A stretch of 59,073 nucleotides of DNA from Phaseolibacter flectens ATCC 12775 (GCF_000518745.1 NZ_JAEE01000001.1:1-59073), one strand, 5' to 3'; positions 1 through 10,851 are shown, numbered from the stretch's first letter. The notes: generated from the sequence alone by a model not told the origin. Made by a program: numbers and translations.

Positions 1-3000
1 TTGGATAATAAAGAGACTGCTGGTGGGTAATTGCACCGGACGTTGTTCTGTGCGGATCACCGTCTGCGCGTCTTCACCGTCACGGCCATTCACCACTGGG
101 ACTTCGATTCGTTGCGCCGTACTGCCATTGGTAAGGGTTTGGTCCGCAACGCTTTGCTGGCTGTTTTGTTGCCAGAGTGCCACACCGGGGTTGATATCCT
201 GCTGCTGCACATCAGGCAGGTAGTCGCGGGTTTTCGTTCCAGGACTGGTGCGCGTAGGCCCAAAGGTGTGTTTGGTTTTTTTGGGGTAATGGTAAGTCTC
301 TGTTCCCTTATCGGTGAGGATACGGGTGCCCGGGGTCACTCGGTTATTCAGGTTGGTTACCTGCGCTTGTAATGTGCCACCTGCCACGATTTGGCTGTCA
401 TTATTATTCAGTGTCTGCCCTTTTATGAGTAGGCTGCCCCCCGATTGGATTTTTCCGGGTTCACTGCTGATAACCTGCGTCTGCTGTATTTCGCGGTCAT
501 AGTCATATTCATAGTATTCATCACTGCTGGTGCCATCAGAGAGGTAAACGGTGGGGACATCATATTGATCTTTTTCTGTTTTAACGATATCACGCCAGTC
601 ATGACGGTCTGTGCTACCCCGTAAAGCGACTTCATGATGATGCTCAAGCGCAACCACTACCACGTGAGTTTTTAGGTTTGTGTTAAGGTTATTAATTTCA
701 TTTGCAGCAAGCTGCATGTCGCCTTGTGAGGAGAGACTGGCGCCACGGTTGGTGACCGTGGTTGCTTGACCGCTGGCCTGCAGCGCACTATCTAATGTGC
801 CACCGATGTTAAGGCTGCCACCGCTGTAAATTAAACTTTGATCGGCATTATCTAAGGTGTTGACCCCGATATTTACGGTGTGACGACCGGCAATCACCGC
901 GGCATGGTGTTTGCTGCTGTCGGCATAGTTAAGGAGGGTCGTTGCCTTAATGGCCAGATCATCGCCATAGATCCGGCCCTTGCCCTCGTTGAATAGGGTG
1001 TCGGCACTCAGTTGTGTTAGGCTGCCATCAATTAATCCCTGATTGTTCAGGGATTGGCTGATTTGTAACCAAGTGCTGCCCGCGGTAATTTCAGCGGCAT
1101 CGAGGTTATCTAATTGCCGACTTTGTAGATGTAACTGTTTACCCGCCAGGATTTGTGTGTGGTTAATCACCCGTCCGCGGGTAGTGAAGTCGATGTTACC
1201 CAACGCTTGCAAGGTGCCCGTTTGGGTAAAATCCGATTGCAAGGTTAAAGCAATGTCACCATCGGAAACGATTTTGCCATCACCGCTTAAGCTATCACTG
1301 TCAATAGTCAGGGTTTTGCCAGCCAGTAATTGACCTGTTTTATTATTAATTGTCTGTGAATGTATCCCTAACTGCTGATAACCGCTAATTTGTCCTTGTT
1401 GATTGAGAAGCTGACCCGTGGCGAGTTGCAGTTGCTCGGCGGCGCGTAGCGTGCCATTTTGGTTATCTAAGGTTTGCTTGACGTGCAACTCACTGCTTTG
1501 GCTGGCTTCGATTTGCCCATTTTGGTTATCGAGGTTGTTTGCGGTGATGCGTAATTGCTGAGCAGAAAGGATCCCGTTTTGGTTATCGAGGTCACCTTGC
1601 AGGGTGAATTGCAATGTGCCTGCGCCGCGTTGCACCATTTGGGCATAACGTAAGGACAAATCGGTTAACTGAGCATCGATATTCGCCGCGCTGGTTTGAC
1701 TGTTGTCCATGACATAGTGTCCCCCCCTCAGCGAAAGCTGACCGTTGCTCAGTAACGTGCCCTGTTGACCTTGGTAGTTGTCAGTATTCAGCGTGAGACT
1801 GCCCTGACCGGCATGTTGGATCCGACCGTGTTGGTTATCTATTTGACTGGCCGTGAGGGTCAAACGGGTGCCATTGGTGGCAATATTGCCTTGTTGGTTG
1901 TTGATCCCATCGACAAAGTTGAGTGTGAGATCACCATCGCCACTCTGCTGAATTTGACCGGCTTGGTTATTTAAACCCTGCGCGGTGAATTGCAGTGTTT
2001 CTGCACTGAGTAACCCTGACGAGTTATTAAGCTGTCCCCCCGCGTGGAGAGTGAGGTCATGGCTACTGAGTAGTTGGGCATTGCTGGTATCGATATCGCC
2101 CGTGGCCTTGATATCGATATGGTTAGCCGAATGACGGCTCCCCTGTAAGTTGAGATCATGGGCTTGCAAGGTGAGATTATCGTGAGCCAGTTGCCGCCCT
2201 TGCAGTTGCATTTGCTCAGTGGCTTTAAGCTGTAAGTTGCCGTTTTGGGTCAGCTGTCCTTGACTGTCCACTCCCGCTGCCAGCACAGCGTCTTGCGTAT
2301 TGCTCAGGCTGTGGCTGGTGATATTAAGATTTCTGCCCGCCACGATCTGATGGTGGTTAGTGACTGACTGGCTCGCAGTGATTGTAAGATCACCAACGCT
2401 TGTTAATGAGCCACTGTTATTGAGCTGAAGGCCACTGTTAATTTGACTGTTGCCTGCCACGTTTATGGAACCGCTGTTATCTATCTGTTGACCGGCACGA
2501 ATTTGACTCGTGGCTCCGCCTTGGAGTGTCCCTTGGTTACGAAGCGTACCCTGGATTTGTAGATTGCTGTTGGTATTCGCACTGATGACCCCTGTGTTAT
2601 CGAGATCACCAGAGGCACTCAGTTGAACGTCACCTACCGACGCCCCAATTTCTCCGGCATTGCGTACTCCCACCCCTTGTTCAGTCCCAGTCATGCGAAT
2701 TTTATTGGCGTACATGCCGCCCACCGCCGCAACATCAAGGGCAAATTGCACATCTTGCTTGCTGGTTTTTTTGGTTTGTTGGACATTGCCCTCAGCATCG
2801 GTGAGGTTCGCGCCTGTAGTAATTTTCAGGTCTTGCGCCTGTAACCGTGCGTTAATTTTTACTGCTCGACCGATTAATCGGGTGTATTGACTTTGGTTAT
2901 CATTATAACCTGCCCCATCAATGGTGATAGTCCCGCGGTCAACGTCAAATCCGCTAAGTCGGCCTTGTTCGACACGGGCTTTACCGGCCGCGAGGGTGGT

Positions 3001-3591
3001 GCTACTGGCATTGATAAAGCCACAACTGCTGCAACTTATTCCTGCCGGACTGGCAATGACCACCTCGGCACGACGACCCGCCACCTCGATAAATCCATTC
3101 AGCTGCGCAGGAGTCGCACTATTGACTTCATTGAGGATCACCTTGGCTTCGCCACGCGCTAACAAGGGATTGGCGGCGACCATGCCCGCCAGTTGACTCT
3201 GGGTGTTTCGGGCGCTGTTATTGAGGATCGCCCCTTGCTTATCGACATTGAACTGACTGTATTGGTTACGCGAGACCCCATCGGTATTGGGGCTTTGAAT
3301 ATTGATTTGCGGCAAGCCACTGGCCGTCTTGCTGATGACCGGCTGCTGATTACCCGCTGCGTTAGGATCGGCAACGATGCCCGCCTGGACAGGCTGGATC
3401 ATTCCACAAGCCAATCCGATCGCCAGCGTTAGCGGCCTTATAGTGGCAATAACGGATTGTCCTTTGACGCTTCGTTGCGCACGCACAGCCCTTGAAGCAC
3501 CTCTTGCACGACCCGCACCCGCGATTTCTGACACTACGACCAGTACGCCTTTAATGCGATTAAAGATCAGCCGATATAATTTGTTATTCAT
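1..3591 (-). CDS. TpsA exoprotein, CdiA/FhaB-type hemagglutinin (partial, C-terminus off window)
   Basis: Large secreted protein of a two-partner (type Vb) secretion system. The minus-strand frame is open from the ATG at 3591 to base 1 (1197 codons) with no stop seen. It starts MNNKLYRLIFNRIKG, the extended signal peptide region typical of TpsA proteins, with a hydrophobic signal ending near PVQAG. The TPS domain follows and carries the family motifs NNSARNTQSQLAGMVAANPL and ILNEVNS. After it come many degenerate beta-helix repeats built on DNQNG/LNNQG units. The last visible residues, RPVQLPTSSLF, correspond to the segment shortly after which CdiA proteins continue with VETDP. The transporter gene tpsB lies 103 bp upstream in the same direction. 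Family members act as adhesins, hemolysins or contact-dependent inhibition toxins; which applies here depends on the missing C-terminus. No frameshift is seen in this part. Confidence 0.93.
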   Translation of the reverse strand, partial: MNNKLYRLIFNRIKGVLVVVSEIAGAGRARGASRAVRAQRSVKGQSVIATIRPLTLAIGLACGMIQPVQAGIVADPNAAGNQQPVISKTASGLPQINIQSPNTDGVSRNQYSQFNVDKQGAILNNSARNTQSQLAGMVAANPLLARGEAKVILNEVNSATPAQLNGFIEVAGRRAEVVIASPAGISCSSCGFINASSTTLAAGKARVEQGRLSGFDVDRGTITIDGAGYNDNQSQYTRLIGRAVKINARLQAQDLKITTGANLTDAEGNVQQTKKTSKQDVQFALDVAAVGGMYANKIRMTGTEQGVGVRNAGEIGASVGDVQLSASGDLDNTGVISANTNSNLQIQGTLRNQGTLQGGATSQIRAGQQIDNSGSINVAGNSQINSGLQLNNSGSLTSVGDLTITASQSVTNHHQIVAGRNLNITSHSLSNTQDAVLAAGVDSQGQLTQNGNLQLKATEQMQLQGRQLAHDNLTLQAHDLNLQGSRHSANHIDIKATGDIDTSNAQLLSSHDLTLHAGGQLNNSSGLLSAETLQFTAQGLNNQAGQIQQSGDGDLTLNFVDGINNQQGNIATNGTRLTLTASQIDNQHGRIQHAGQGSLTLNTDNYQGQQGTLLSNGQLSLRGGHYVMDNSQTSAANIDAQLTDLSLRYAQMVQRGAGTLQFTLQGDLDNQNGILSAQQLRITANNLDNQNGQIEASQSSELHVKQTLDNQNGTLRAAEQLQLATGQLLNQQGQISGYQQLGIHSQTINNKTGQLLAGKTLTIDSDSLSGDGKIVSDGDIALTLQSDFTQTGTLQALGNIDFTTRGRVINHTQILAGKQLHLQSRQLDNLDAAEITAGSTWLQISQSLNNQGLIDGSLTQLSADTLFNEGKGRIYGDDLAIKATTLLNYADSSKHHAAVIAGRHTVNIGVNTLDNADQSLIYSGGSLNIGGTLDSALQASGQATTVTNRGASLSSQGDMQLAANEINNLNTNLKTHVVVVALEHHHEVALRGSTDRHDWRDIVKTEKDQYDVPTVYLSDGTSSDEYYEYDYDREIQQTQVISSEPGKIQSGGSLLIKGQTLNNNDSQIVAGGTLQAQVTNLNNRVTPGTRILTDKGTETYHYPKKTKHTFGPTRTSPGTKTRDYLPDVQQQDINPGVALWQQNSQQSVADQTLTNGSTAQRIEVPVVNGRDGEDAQTVIRTEQRPVQLPTSSLFIIQ

Positions 3592-3694
3592 ACCCTGTCC
3601 TTGCTTGTTCTCGATACGCTATGCCGGTGAGTGCTAAGCTTGCTTGCGTTTTACTCTATTATTTCTCACTGCCTGAAGCGGTATTGTTTTTTAG

Positions 3695-5404
3695 TTAATA
3701 GCTCCAGCTGAGGGTAAAACCTAGATTCTCTTTGCTGGTTTTGAATCCCTCTGGTCGTGATAGCGGTGTGCCTGCAAAGAGATCGTAATTGGTGTGTAAC
3801 CATTGCCCGCGTAAGCCAATAACTGCGCCGGCAAGATGAGTGCCTACCAGCTGGTCTTTGCCCTTGCCGCCGACTTCCCCATAGTCAATACCAAGGTACA
3901 AGGCTTGGTTTGGAAGTGGCGTTATCCAACTGAGTTCGTTACGCAGATACCAGCCTCGACTGGCATTTAACGAACGTTCACCATCAAAGCCTCGGACACT
4001 CCAGCGGCTACCGATAGCGAATTGATCCTGGGGTGTCAGCGCATCATCAGTGATCTGGCGTTGATACTGTAGGCTGTAACTCCATGACTGTGCCATTAGC
4101 GTGAAGGGTTGGGTTAGCTGGGCGGATAACTGTGCTATACGTGCAATCGCGGTGCCATCGCCCATGACTTCTTCCGGTGCGGGCTGCGCGCCAAACCAGC
4201 GCGTGCCATGTTGATAGCTTCCTGAAAGATCGAGCGTGGCTGTACCGATATAATGGCGATGCTGTAAACCTAATCGCCATGCGCTAGTTTGCCGGTGTTG
4301 CACGTCAATGTTTGTTCGGTTAATGGCATTGCCCGATTCCCGCACCAGCAGATCGTAACTGAAGCTGGTTTTCTGGGTGGCATTACGGTGCAACACGCGG
4401 CTCACTTGCAGATCGGCCATTTTACTGTTACCACTGTAACGGTAATCACCATTTAAGCCTGACACTGTCTGGTGATAATGGTAATCACTGCCCGTGACGG
4501 AGAGTAACCAGTAACCCAAGGGCAGCGAGTAGTAACCCGTGACGTTGCGGGTGCCTTTTTCCCGACCTTTTTGTAAGTCGTGACTCACGGAGAGATAGGC
4601 AAGATCACTGAGAGAGAGCGGGTTATCTAGGGAGAGCGTTAGTCCGCCCTGATAGCGACCGGTGGCTCGGCTGCCTGAATCGTCCAAGCTGGCCTCCAAC
4701 CGCCAAAGACGCGACTGTTTGCGGGTGATGGCGATAATGCTTTGCCCAGGCTTGTCGCCCGGCTGGATGTTCATTTCCGCTTGAACCGTCGGCAGGCGTT
4801 GCAGGTTTTCTAATCCCTGCTCAATGTCGCGCAGATCTAAACGCTGCCCAGCATGGGCGGGAAAGGCACTGAAGAGCATCAGACGATCATCACTGCCGGG
4901 CGTCAACCGGACAGCTTGGATCATCCCAGGCAGGATCGTTAATCGTAAGATCCCCTGCTTCAAACTTTGACGCGGTGCCAAGACTCGGGTGGTGATAAAA
5001 CCATGGCCGATGATGCGATTTTGTAATGCACTCATCAGTTGGTTGACCCCTTTCACCCCAATGCACTGCCCTTGGGCTTGACGGGTGAGACGTGGCAAGG
5101 ATAACCACGTCGGCAGTGTCTGTTGCCCGTCCAAAATCACCTGTTTGATTAAAAAACAGGGGTGTTCTTTAGCAAACTGCAGGCGACTGCCGTCGGGGGT
5201 CGGGGACGCGAGCCGCACATCGGGGGGCTCTGGCGTGAGTTGTTGTTGCAATGCATCTTGGCGCTGCTGCTGACGGATCAGTTGTTGATCACCTTGCCGT
5301 AATAACGGTTCAGGCTTAATGGTTTCAGCCGTTGACTTGCCGATGGCACAAACGCAGAGAATAAAATAAGAGGTATGTCGTACTACACGAATAAACGCAG
5401 CCAT
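3695..5404 (-). CDS. TpsB two-partner secretion transporter (ShlB/FhaC/CdiB family)
   Basis: Outer-membrane beta-barrel pore that would export the TpsA protein encoded just downstream. The protein is about 569 aa, normal for the family. It has an N-terminal signal-like stretch, a Gln-rich linker (about residues 35-60), a POTRA-like region around FLIKQVILDG and GHGFITTRVLAPRQSLKQG, and a C-terminal barrel with the FhaC-type stretch QFAIGSRWSVRGFDGERSL. It ends in an aromatic residue (LSWSY), as outer-membrane barrels do. The frame stays open to a TTG at 5440, but I chose the ATG at 5404 because AGG lies about 8 nt upstream of it and the upstream codons overlap a direct repeat. The gene pair is probably co-transcribed as tpsB-tpsA. 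Confidence 0.92.
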   Translation of the reverse strand: MAAFIRVVRHTSYFILCVCAIGKSTAETIKPEPLLRQGDQQLIRQQQRQDALQQQLTPEPPDVRLASPTPDGSRLQFAKEHPCFLIKQVILDGQQTLPTWLSLPRLTRQAQGQCIGVKGVNQLMSALQNRIIGHGFITTRVLAPRQSLKQGILRLTILPGMIQAVRLTPGSDDRLMLFSAFPAHAGQRLDLRDIEQGLENLQRLPTVQAEMNIQPGDKPGQSIIAITRKQSRLWRLEASLDDSGSRATGRYQGGLTLSLDNPLSLSDLAYLSVSHDLQKGREKGTRNVTGYYSLPLGYWLLSVTGSDYHYHQTVSGLNGDYRYSGNSKMADLQVSRVLHRNATQKTSFSYDLLVRESGNAINRTNIDVQHRQTSAWRLGLQHRHYIGTATLDLSGSYQHGTRWFGAQPAPEEVMGDGTAIARIAQLSAQLTQPFTLMAQSWSYSLQYQRQITDDALTPQDQFAIGSRWSVRGFDGERSLNASRGWYLRNELSWITPLPNQALYLGIDYGEVGGKGKDQLVGTHLAGAVIGLRGQWLHTNYDLFAGTPLSRPEGFKTSKENLGFTLSWSY

Positions 5405-5419
5405 CACCGAACCTGAAAT

Positions 5420-5458
5420 AAGCAAGTGTAAGTTAATCAAAGCAAGTGTAAGCTAATC
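5420..5458. repeat. 20-bp-period tandem repeat upstream of tpsB
   Basis: Two 19-bp copies (AAGCAAGTGTAAGTTAATC and the same with one C for T) start at 5420 and 5440, exactly 20 bp apart. They sit directly in front of the tpsB start. The spacing of about two helical turns suggests a regulatory direct repeat, but this is only inference. Confidence 0.6.
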
Positions 5459-6742
5459 GTTTCAAATTATGTCGATTTCGGCGTATTCTGCTGACTATTA
5501 TTTATCTTGGCAATAAAAAAAAGGGATTTAATTATTATTTCAGAATCATCTAGATTTTTTTTCATTTATTTTCTGGCAATAATCGGACGCGATTTATTTA
5601 TATTGATGGAATGATCCTCTTATTTATTTCTTATTCACCGTGATACCTTTTATCATAACTACTCGATCCAGTGACAATAACAAGTTACAACTGACTGTAT
5701 TACGATCATTCCCGGTTTTCTTGCCCGACTGTCCAGATAAAGAACCCAGTAACCACGTGGCAGAGTAAATAAGATTATTCCAGAATAGTATCAATAATAA
5801 TAGGAAAGCCCTCAGCGTGGATCATTTAACATATTGGCTAAATAATGGATAATCACGAGTGGATAAATAAGGCAGAACGAAAAGCACGTTCCCCCATTTA
5901 GCGCCTATCTCTCACCACTGCTCCCCTTTTGGGTACATTAATATATTGATAGATTGCTGCATTAGCACCATAAGAGCGTGGTCAGTGGGGGATTGAGCAA
6001 GGGCGATTGGATTATTAAGATGGCTGCACGGCTTGCCGCTTATTGATTCATTGTTCGCAGTTATAATTTACAGAAAATAACGCTGCTATTCCAAATAATC
6101 GATCTTCGATCATTGATCGATGTTATCGTTTTACCTATTTTGCCCGATTGCATGCATGACAGGTCGGCTTGATCGCAATTTATAAGAAAAAGGTGGGATC
6201 CCTGCGACTATGACATAAATCAAAATGAATATTTATAATGCGTCTGTATTGTCAGTCTGATCGATTGAGTCATCATCGATCATTTATTCATCGAAAATAA
6301 CCGTAAATCAACAATCCCAATTATTGAGGTTTTATAATGATATTTCCTTATAATATCGCTTAGGATCTCATTAAGATCCCCGCCCAATCAGGCAAAGGTT
6401 AACGGACGTATTCCTAAGGACAACGTTGACTGATTTTGATGGACGATCAACGCAGAGAATGTTTACATTGTCACCGTCGTGGATCATCTTTTTACTGGAG
6501 AAGATGCATCAGTACAATGAGAAAAGAGGGTGGAAAAATAAAAGAAATGGATAGGTGCCATGCAGATTAAACTTTCTTGCCCCCCTAACGATGATTGAGA
6601 AAATGAACGTGCTATTTTCTGCTAGATACGCATCCGCTTTATTATTTCAATAGCCATAAAGAGGGAAAGGTTCGCGTGCAGTGACTGCTGATAAGTTCAA
6701 CCATCCCGACTTAACACCGTCGCTTAACATGAGTAGCCAGTG
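5459..6742. other. 1.3-kb AT-rich non-coding stretch upstream of tpsB
   Basis: No convincing gene is seen on either strand. The stretch is AT-rich and contains several short palindromic clusters of the ATCGAT/GATCGATC type around 6090-6130 and 6255-6290. It presumably holds the tpsBA promoter and may be scarred DNA from accessory gene turnover. Confidence 0.5.
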
Positions 6743-7024
6743 TCAGTTTTTTTCCGGATGTTGCCGATAATATTGGCTGATCCCATCGACATAACCTTGT
6801 GCATAAGCAGCCATTGGACTGATATGACGTACATGACTCGCTTGGCTTTTCGGTATTGACATGATGTCGGCTTGCAGATCTAACCTCGTTTTCTTTGCAT
6901 AGCCAGCATGATAGCCGAGCTCATAGGCACAACCTGCACAGCGATGACGACTGAAGTCACCCTGATCTTTGGGAAATTGAGCAAAATAGGGATCATTACG
7001 GTGCGCCTGACTACAAGAAGCCAT
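6743..7024 (-). CDS. Small conserved-looking protein with CAGC motif, function unknown
   Basis: About 93 aa starting MASCSQAHRNDPYFAQFP. An upstream in-frame start exists at 7060, but the ATG at 7024 has a good GGAG Shine-Dalgarno site about 8 nt before it, so I prefer it. The protein is soluble, with no signal or membrane segment, and is rich in His, Tyr and Ala. It holds three cysteines, two of them in RHRCAGCAYELGYHAG, which could bind metal or form a disulfide. I do not recognise the family. It lies alone between the tps locus and gnd. Confidence 0.6.
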   Translation of the reverse strand: MASCSQAHRNDPYFAQFPKDQGDFSRHRCAGCAYELGYHAGYAKKTRLDLQADIMSIPKSQASHVRHISPMAAYAQGYVDGISQYYRQHPEKN

Positions 7025-7245
7025 TCTCTTTTCTCCGTTAATATCATTACAATTTTCCAAAATAGTGCTTTATGCACCCTACACATTACACACACTTTTA
7101 TCAAGGTTAATTTGTGCGATTGTAACGGTACTGATGCCACCTCTGATCCGGACTTAATGCATTATTTTTGAGTTTAGGGTGGATCAAGGATCGATGTCTT
7201 TAAGTGGAAGGTGACTGACGATAAGGGATGCCGAAAAGAAGAAAC

Positions 7246-7276
7246 AAAAAAGGCCGCAACACTCAGTGTCACGGCC
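7246..7276 (-). terminator. Rho-independent terminator of gnd
   Basis: On the minus strand a GGCCG...CGGCC stem, extended by ACACT/AGTGT, is followed by six T. It lies about 55 bp after the gnd stop codon. Confidence 0.85.
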
Positions 7277-7332
7277 CTCACTCATTTTACTGTTGGCAAG
7301 TTGCCCTCAGATCAGGTCGTGCCTAAAATGGA

Positions 7333-8739
7333 TTAATCCAACCATTCTGTATGGAAGACACCTTCTTTATCAAGGCGTTTGTAAGTATGCGCACCGAAGT
7401 AGTCACGCTGAGCCTGGATCAGGTTAGCTGGCAGGAATTCAGCACGATAGCTGTCATAATAGTTGATCGCCGCTGCAAAGGTTGGAACCGGAATACCCTG
7501 CTGGATCGCATAGGAGACTACATCACGCAACGCTTGCTGATATTCATCAGTGATATTTTTAAAGTAAGGCGCCAGTAACAAATTGGCAATTTTGGGGTTT
7601 TCTGCGTAAGCATCCGTGATTTTTTGCAAGAATTGCGCACGAATAATACAACCTGCACGGAAAATTTTCGCGATTTCACCGTAGTTAAGATCCCAGTTGT
7701 ATTGATCAGAAGCTGCGCGCAATTGAGAAAAACCTTGTGCGTAGGAGACAATTTTACCAAGGTAGAGCGCACGACGGACTTTTTCAATAAACTCGGCTTT
7801 ATCACCAGTAAATGGCACCGTTTTCGGGCCAGTTAATACTTTAGATGCAGCAACGCGCTGTGTTTTCAGGGATGAAAGGTAACGAGCAAACACAGATTGA
7901 GTGATCAGTGTCAAAGGTTCGCCCAGATCCAATGAACTCTGACTGGTCCATTTGCCAGTGCCTTTATTCGCGGCTTCATCGAGGATCACATCAACTAAGT
8001 ACTGGCCGCTTTCGTCTTTATGAGTGAAAATATCTTTTGTGATATCGATAAGGTAGCTACTTAGCTCGCCTTTATTCCACTCACTGAAGGTATCCGCCAA
8101 TTGCTGGTTGGTCAGCCCGACCGCCCCTTTTAATACCGAGTAGGCTTCAGCAATCAGCTGCATGTCACCGTATTCAATCCCATTATGCACCATTTTTACA
8201 TAGTGACCGGCACCATCGGGACCAATATAGGTAACACAAGCCTCACCTTCCGCCCGCGCCGCAATTTTATCTAGAATTGGCGCAACCAACTGATAAGCTT
8301 CTTTTTGACCACCAGGCATGATGGATGGACCTTTCAGTGCCCCTTCTTCACCGCCCGATACGCCGGTACCAATAAAGTTAAAGCCTTGTTCTGACAGTTC
8401 TTTATTACGACGGATCGTATCTTTATAGAAGGTATTGCCCCCATCAATTAGTATGTCACCTTTATCAAGGTGCGGGGTCAAGGAAGCTATCGTTTTATCT
8501 GTCGCTTCGCCTGCCTGCACCATTAATAGGATACGGCGTGGTTTTTCCAGTGAATTGACAAACTCTTCGACAGTATAGTAAGGAGACAGTTTTTTATCAG
8601 GATGCTCAGACATGACTTCATCAGTCTTAGCTCTGGAACGGTTAAAGATTGATACGCTGTAACCACGGCTTTCAATATTCAGCGCCAGATTACGTCCCAT
8701 CACCGCCATACCTACTACACCGATTTGTTGCTTAGACAT
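7333..8739 (-). CDS. gnd: 6-phosphogluconate dehydrogenase (decarboxylating)
   Basis: Cytosolic enzyme of the oxidative pentose phosphate pathway: 6-phosphogluconate plus NADP+ gives ribulose 5-phosphate, CO2 and NADPH. The protein is 468 aa, the usual length. The N-terminal nucleotide-binding motif is [14 protein letters not shown], the substrate-binding GVSGGEEGA lies near residue 128, and the catalytic Lys region is [13 protein letters not shown] near residue 183. Of two adjacent ATG codons I chose the second (8739), which gives [10 protein letters not shown] as in E. coli and has AGGAG about 6 nt upstream. It lies downstream of the arn operon on the same strand but is separated by about 450 bp, so it probably has its own promoter. 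Confidence 0.97.
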   Translation of the reverse strand: MSKQQIGVVGMAVMGRNLALNIESRGYSVSIFNRSRAKTDEVMSEHPDKKLSPYYTVEEFVNSLEKPRRILLMVQAGEATDKTIASLTPHLDKGDILIDGGNTFYKDTIRRNKELSEQGFNFIGTGVSGGEEGALKGPSIMPGGQKEAYQLVAPILDKIAARAEGEACVTYIGPDGAGHYVKMVHNGIEYGDMQLIAEAYSVLKGAVGLTNQQLADTFSEWNKGELSSYLIDITKDIFTHKDESGQYLVDVILDEAANKGTGKWTSQSSLDLGEPLTLITQSVFARYLSSLKTQRVAASKVLTGPKTVPFTGDKAEFIEKVRRALYLGKIVSYAQGFSQLRAASDQYNWDLNYGEIAKIFRAGCIIRAQFLQKITDAYAENPKIANLLLAPYFKNITDEYQQALRDVVSYAIQQGIPVPTFAAAINYYDSYRAEFLPANLIQAQRDYFGAHTYKRLDKEGVFHTEWLD

Positions 8740-9189
8740 CATATTCTCCTGTCTTTCAGAAACCTGACTCATTGATACTTATTATTCCTGTTAACTGAGC
8801 ATACTCCTTAAATAATAAATAGCATATGAAATCTATCATTAGTCGCACTTTTGACTAAGGTCAGGCAAAAATCTGATTAATTAATGTTCAAATCATCAAT
8901 TGACTGCCATGCTAGACTGTGAAAAAAAATTCATATCCTGATATTTTTCATGGATATAGCTGTGTTCCACCGTTGATGGTCTTGTTTCTAATGTGCAGTA
9001 TAACAACCCCTCTCAGGCTGTTGACTGAATCTGAATTGTTAATAAATTGAACGTTTACAAGCAAAGTGAAGGTTGCGAATGCAGTAAGCTTGAAAGGATG
9101 ATCACTCTGCACCGATGGAATTGATTAAATGGAGAAAGAAGGCTCACCAGGATGATTGTGGTCATGCTGATGAGCGAAATAAAAGTACG
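8740..9189. other. gnd upstream region; arnE and arnF absent
   Basis: This 450-bp gap follows the arnT stop. In E. coli, Salmonella and Yersinia arnE and arnF follow arnT, but here I find no ORF or recognisable remnant of either on the minus strand. The part near gnd is AT-rich and presumably carries its promoter. Confidence 0.6.
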
Positions 9190-10851
9190 CTATTGCTTAT
9201 CGTAGTATAAGAAAAGCATTCTTTGTTGCTGAAATTCGAACTGCGCTTTCGGGATCATACTTGGTCGTTGCTTCTGATTATCCAACGTCAGCACCAGCGA
9301 AATGCTACCCTGATGACGATGCGTTTCTATCCAATGAGCGATCTGTGTATCATTAATAAAACGGTATTGACTGTCAGGATAACCGAGGCCATATTCGACT
9401 TCACCCGGCTCATGATACAGATAGATATCACTGCGTTGTTGGTACCATGCAATGGCTGATCCGAGTCCTGGATTATTTGCCACTAAAAAAGCGCTATTTT
9501 TCAAGTAGTGCTCAAATTTACTCAGAAAAATAATGGGCTGTTTGGTGTTTTCAACTCGATGAGGGATCACAACACCTATCCCCAGCGCCAGGATTAGTGG
9601 ACAGAGCGCACTCAGCTGCCAGTTTTTGAGTGCCAATATTCCCACCACCGCCCATCCAGCAAAAATCAATAAACCAATCAGGAGTTTATTGTATTCACTA
9701 GAAGAAAATAATGGATGCCGTAATACGCCGGTACAGGACAAGATCAATAAGGCACTCATGCCGATCAGACCAAAAAGCATATTGATCCAACCATTGCTGA
9801 CGAGAATTCGACTTTTGCTTTGTACCAATTGATAGGCATAATTTGCCATTAATAACGCCAACGGTGCGAAACAAGGCAAAATATAAGTCACTAATTTACC
9901 TTTCGCAATACTAAAAAACAGCAAGGGTAAGAGAAACCAACTGAGCAGATAACTGCCTGAGGAGGCGATGGCTCGCTGACGAAAACCATGCCATAAACTG
10001 CCGGGTAATAAGGCAAGCCAAGGTAATGTCCCGCCAATCACGACAGGGAGATAATACCAAAAGGGCGCCGCATGCTGAGCATTCGGTTCAGCAAAACGTT
10101 GGATATGCTCGATCCAGAAAAAATAATGCCAAAAATCGGCCTGTTGCTGATAAATTAGCCATGACCAAGGCGCACTGATCACGATCGCCACCAGCAGCGT
10201 GAGCAAGCCATAGATGAACAATTGCTTAAAACGCGTGTAGTAAATGGCCCAAGGCACGATCGCTAAGACTGGCACAGCGAGGGCAAGAAATCCTTTGGTC
10301 AGAAATCCCATACCGCAGGCCAGGCCCAATAGGATAAAACCACCCGTTGTTTTTTTGCGACAGGATGCGTTTGTCGCTAACCAGTAACTGACCATTGCCG
10401 CATTAAGCCATAAGGTCAGGATAGGATCCAACACACTGTAAGTACCAATACCGTACACCAATAAAAAGGTCAGGTAGATCACCGATGCACTGAGGGCAAT
10501 GCGGCTATCGCCATACAGGCGCTTGCCGAAGTAATAGACTAAGCTAGCACTTAAGGTGGTGGAGGCAATGGCAGCAAAACGCACCGCAAGGTGTGTGTGG
10601 CCAAATAACCACTGACCGGGAAAATTAAACCAATACCCCGCAATCGGCTTTTCAAAATACCGCAACCCAAAAAAATGTGGCGTGATCCAGTTACCACTGC
10701 TTAGCATTTCTCGGGTGATTTCAGCGTATCGCAGTTCGTCGGGTTGCCATAATTCCCTGTATTCAATGGCGACGAAATACATCAACATGTAGATACCAAG
10801 CAATAGCGCAATTTTGATACGATTGTCGTAAAAATAAGAATTAACTTTCAT
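9190..10851 (-). CDS. arnT: Undecaprenyl phosphate-alpha-L-Ara4N transferase ArnT
   Basis: Inner-membrane glycosyltransferase (GT83 family) that transfers 4-amino-4-deoxy-L-arabinose from undecaprenyl phosphate to lipid A on the periplasmic side, giving resistance to polymyxin and cationic peptides. About 553 aa with roughly a dozen hydrophobic segments. The N-terminal loop holds the family stretch [16 protein letters not shown] and [14 protein letters not shown], which includes the acidic and Lys residues important in ArnT. I start at the ATG at 10851 ([10 protein letters not shown]), which overlaps the arnD stop by 11 nt; a longer frame from 10869 is possible. It is the last arn gene in this operon. 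Confidence 0.95.
   Translation of the reverse strand: MKVNSYFYDNRIKIALLLGIYMLMYFVAIEYRELWQPDELRYAEITREMLSSGNWITPHFFGLRYFEKPIAGYWFNFPGQWLFGHTHLAVRFAAIASTTLSASLVYYFGKRLYGDSRIALSASVIYLTFLLVYGIGTYSVLDPILTLWLNAAMVSYWLATNASCRKKTTGGFILLGLACGMGFLTKGFLALAVPVLAIVPWAIYYTRFKQLFIYGLLTLLVAIVISAPWSWLIYQQQADFWHYFFWIEHIQRFAEPNAQHAAPFWYYLPVVIGGTLPWLALLPGSLWHGFRQRAIASSGSYLLSWFLLPLLFFSIAKGKLVTYILPCFAPLALLMANYAYQLVQSKSRILVSNGWINMLFGLIGMSALLILSCTGVLRHPLFSSSEYNKLLIGLLIFAGWAVVGILALKNWQLSALCPLILALGIGVVIPHRVENTKQPIIFLSKFEHYLKNSAFLVANNPGLGSAIAWYQQRSDIYLYHEPGEVEYGLGYPDSQYRFINDTQIAHWIETHRHQGSISLVLTLDNQKQRPSMIPKAQFEFQQQRMLFLYYDKQ

Noticed and set aside
423..653. Minus-strand ORF inside the tps region
   Set aside because: It lies in a different frame from the continuous TpsA frame and has no coding character; the TpsA frame explains the DNA.
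2623..3637. Several plus-strand ORFs opposite tpsA
   Set aside because: They are shadows of the long open tpsA frame and show no family motifs or ribosome sites.
8740..9189. Possible arnE/arnF remnant
   Set aside because: No hydrophobic EmrE-like segment was found in any minus frame.
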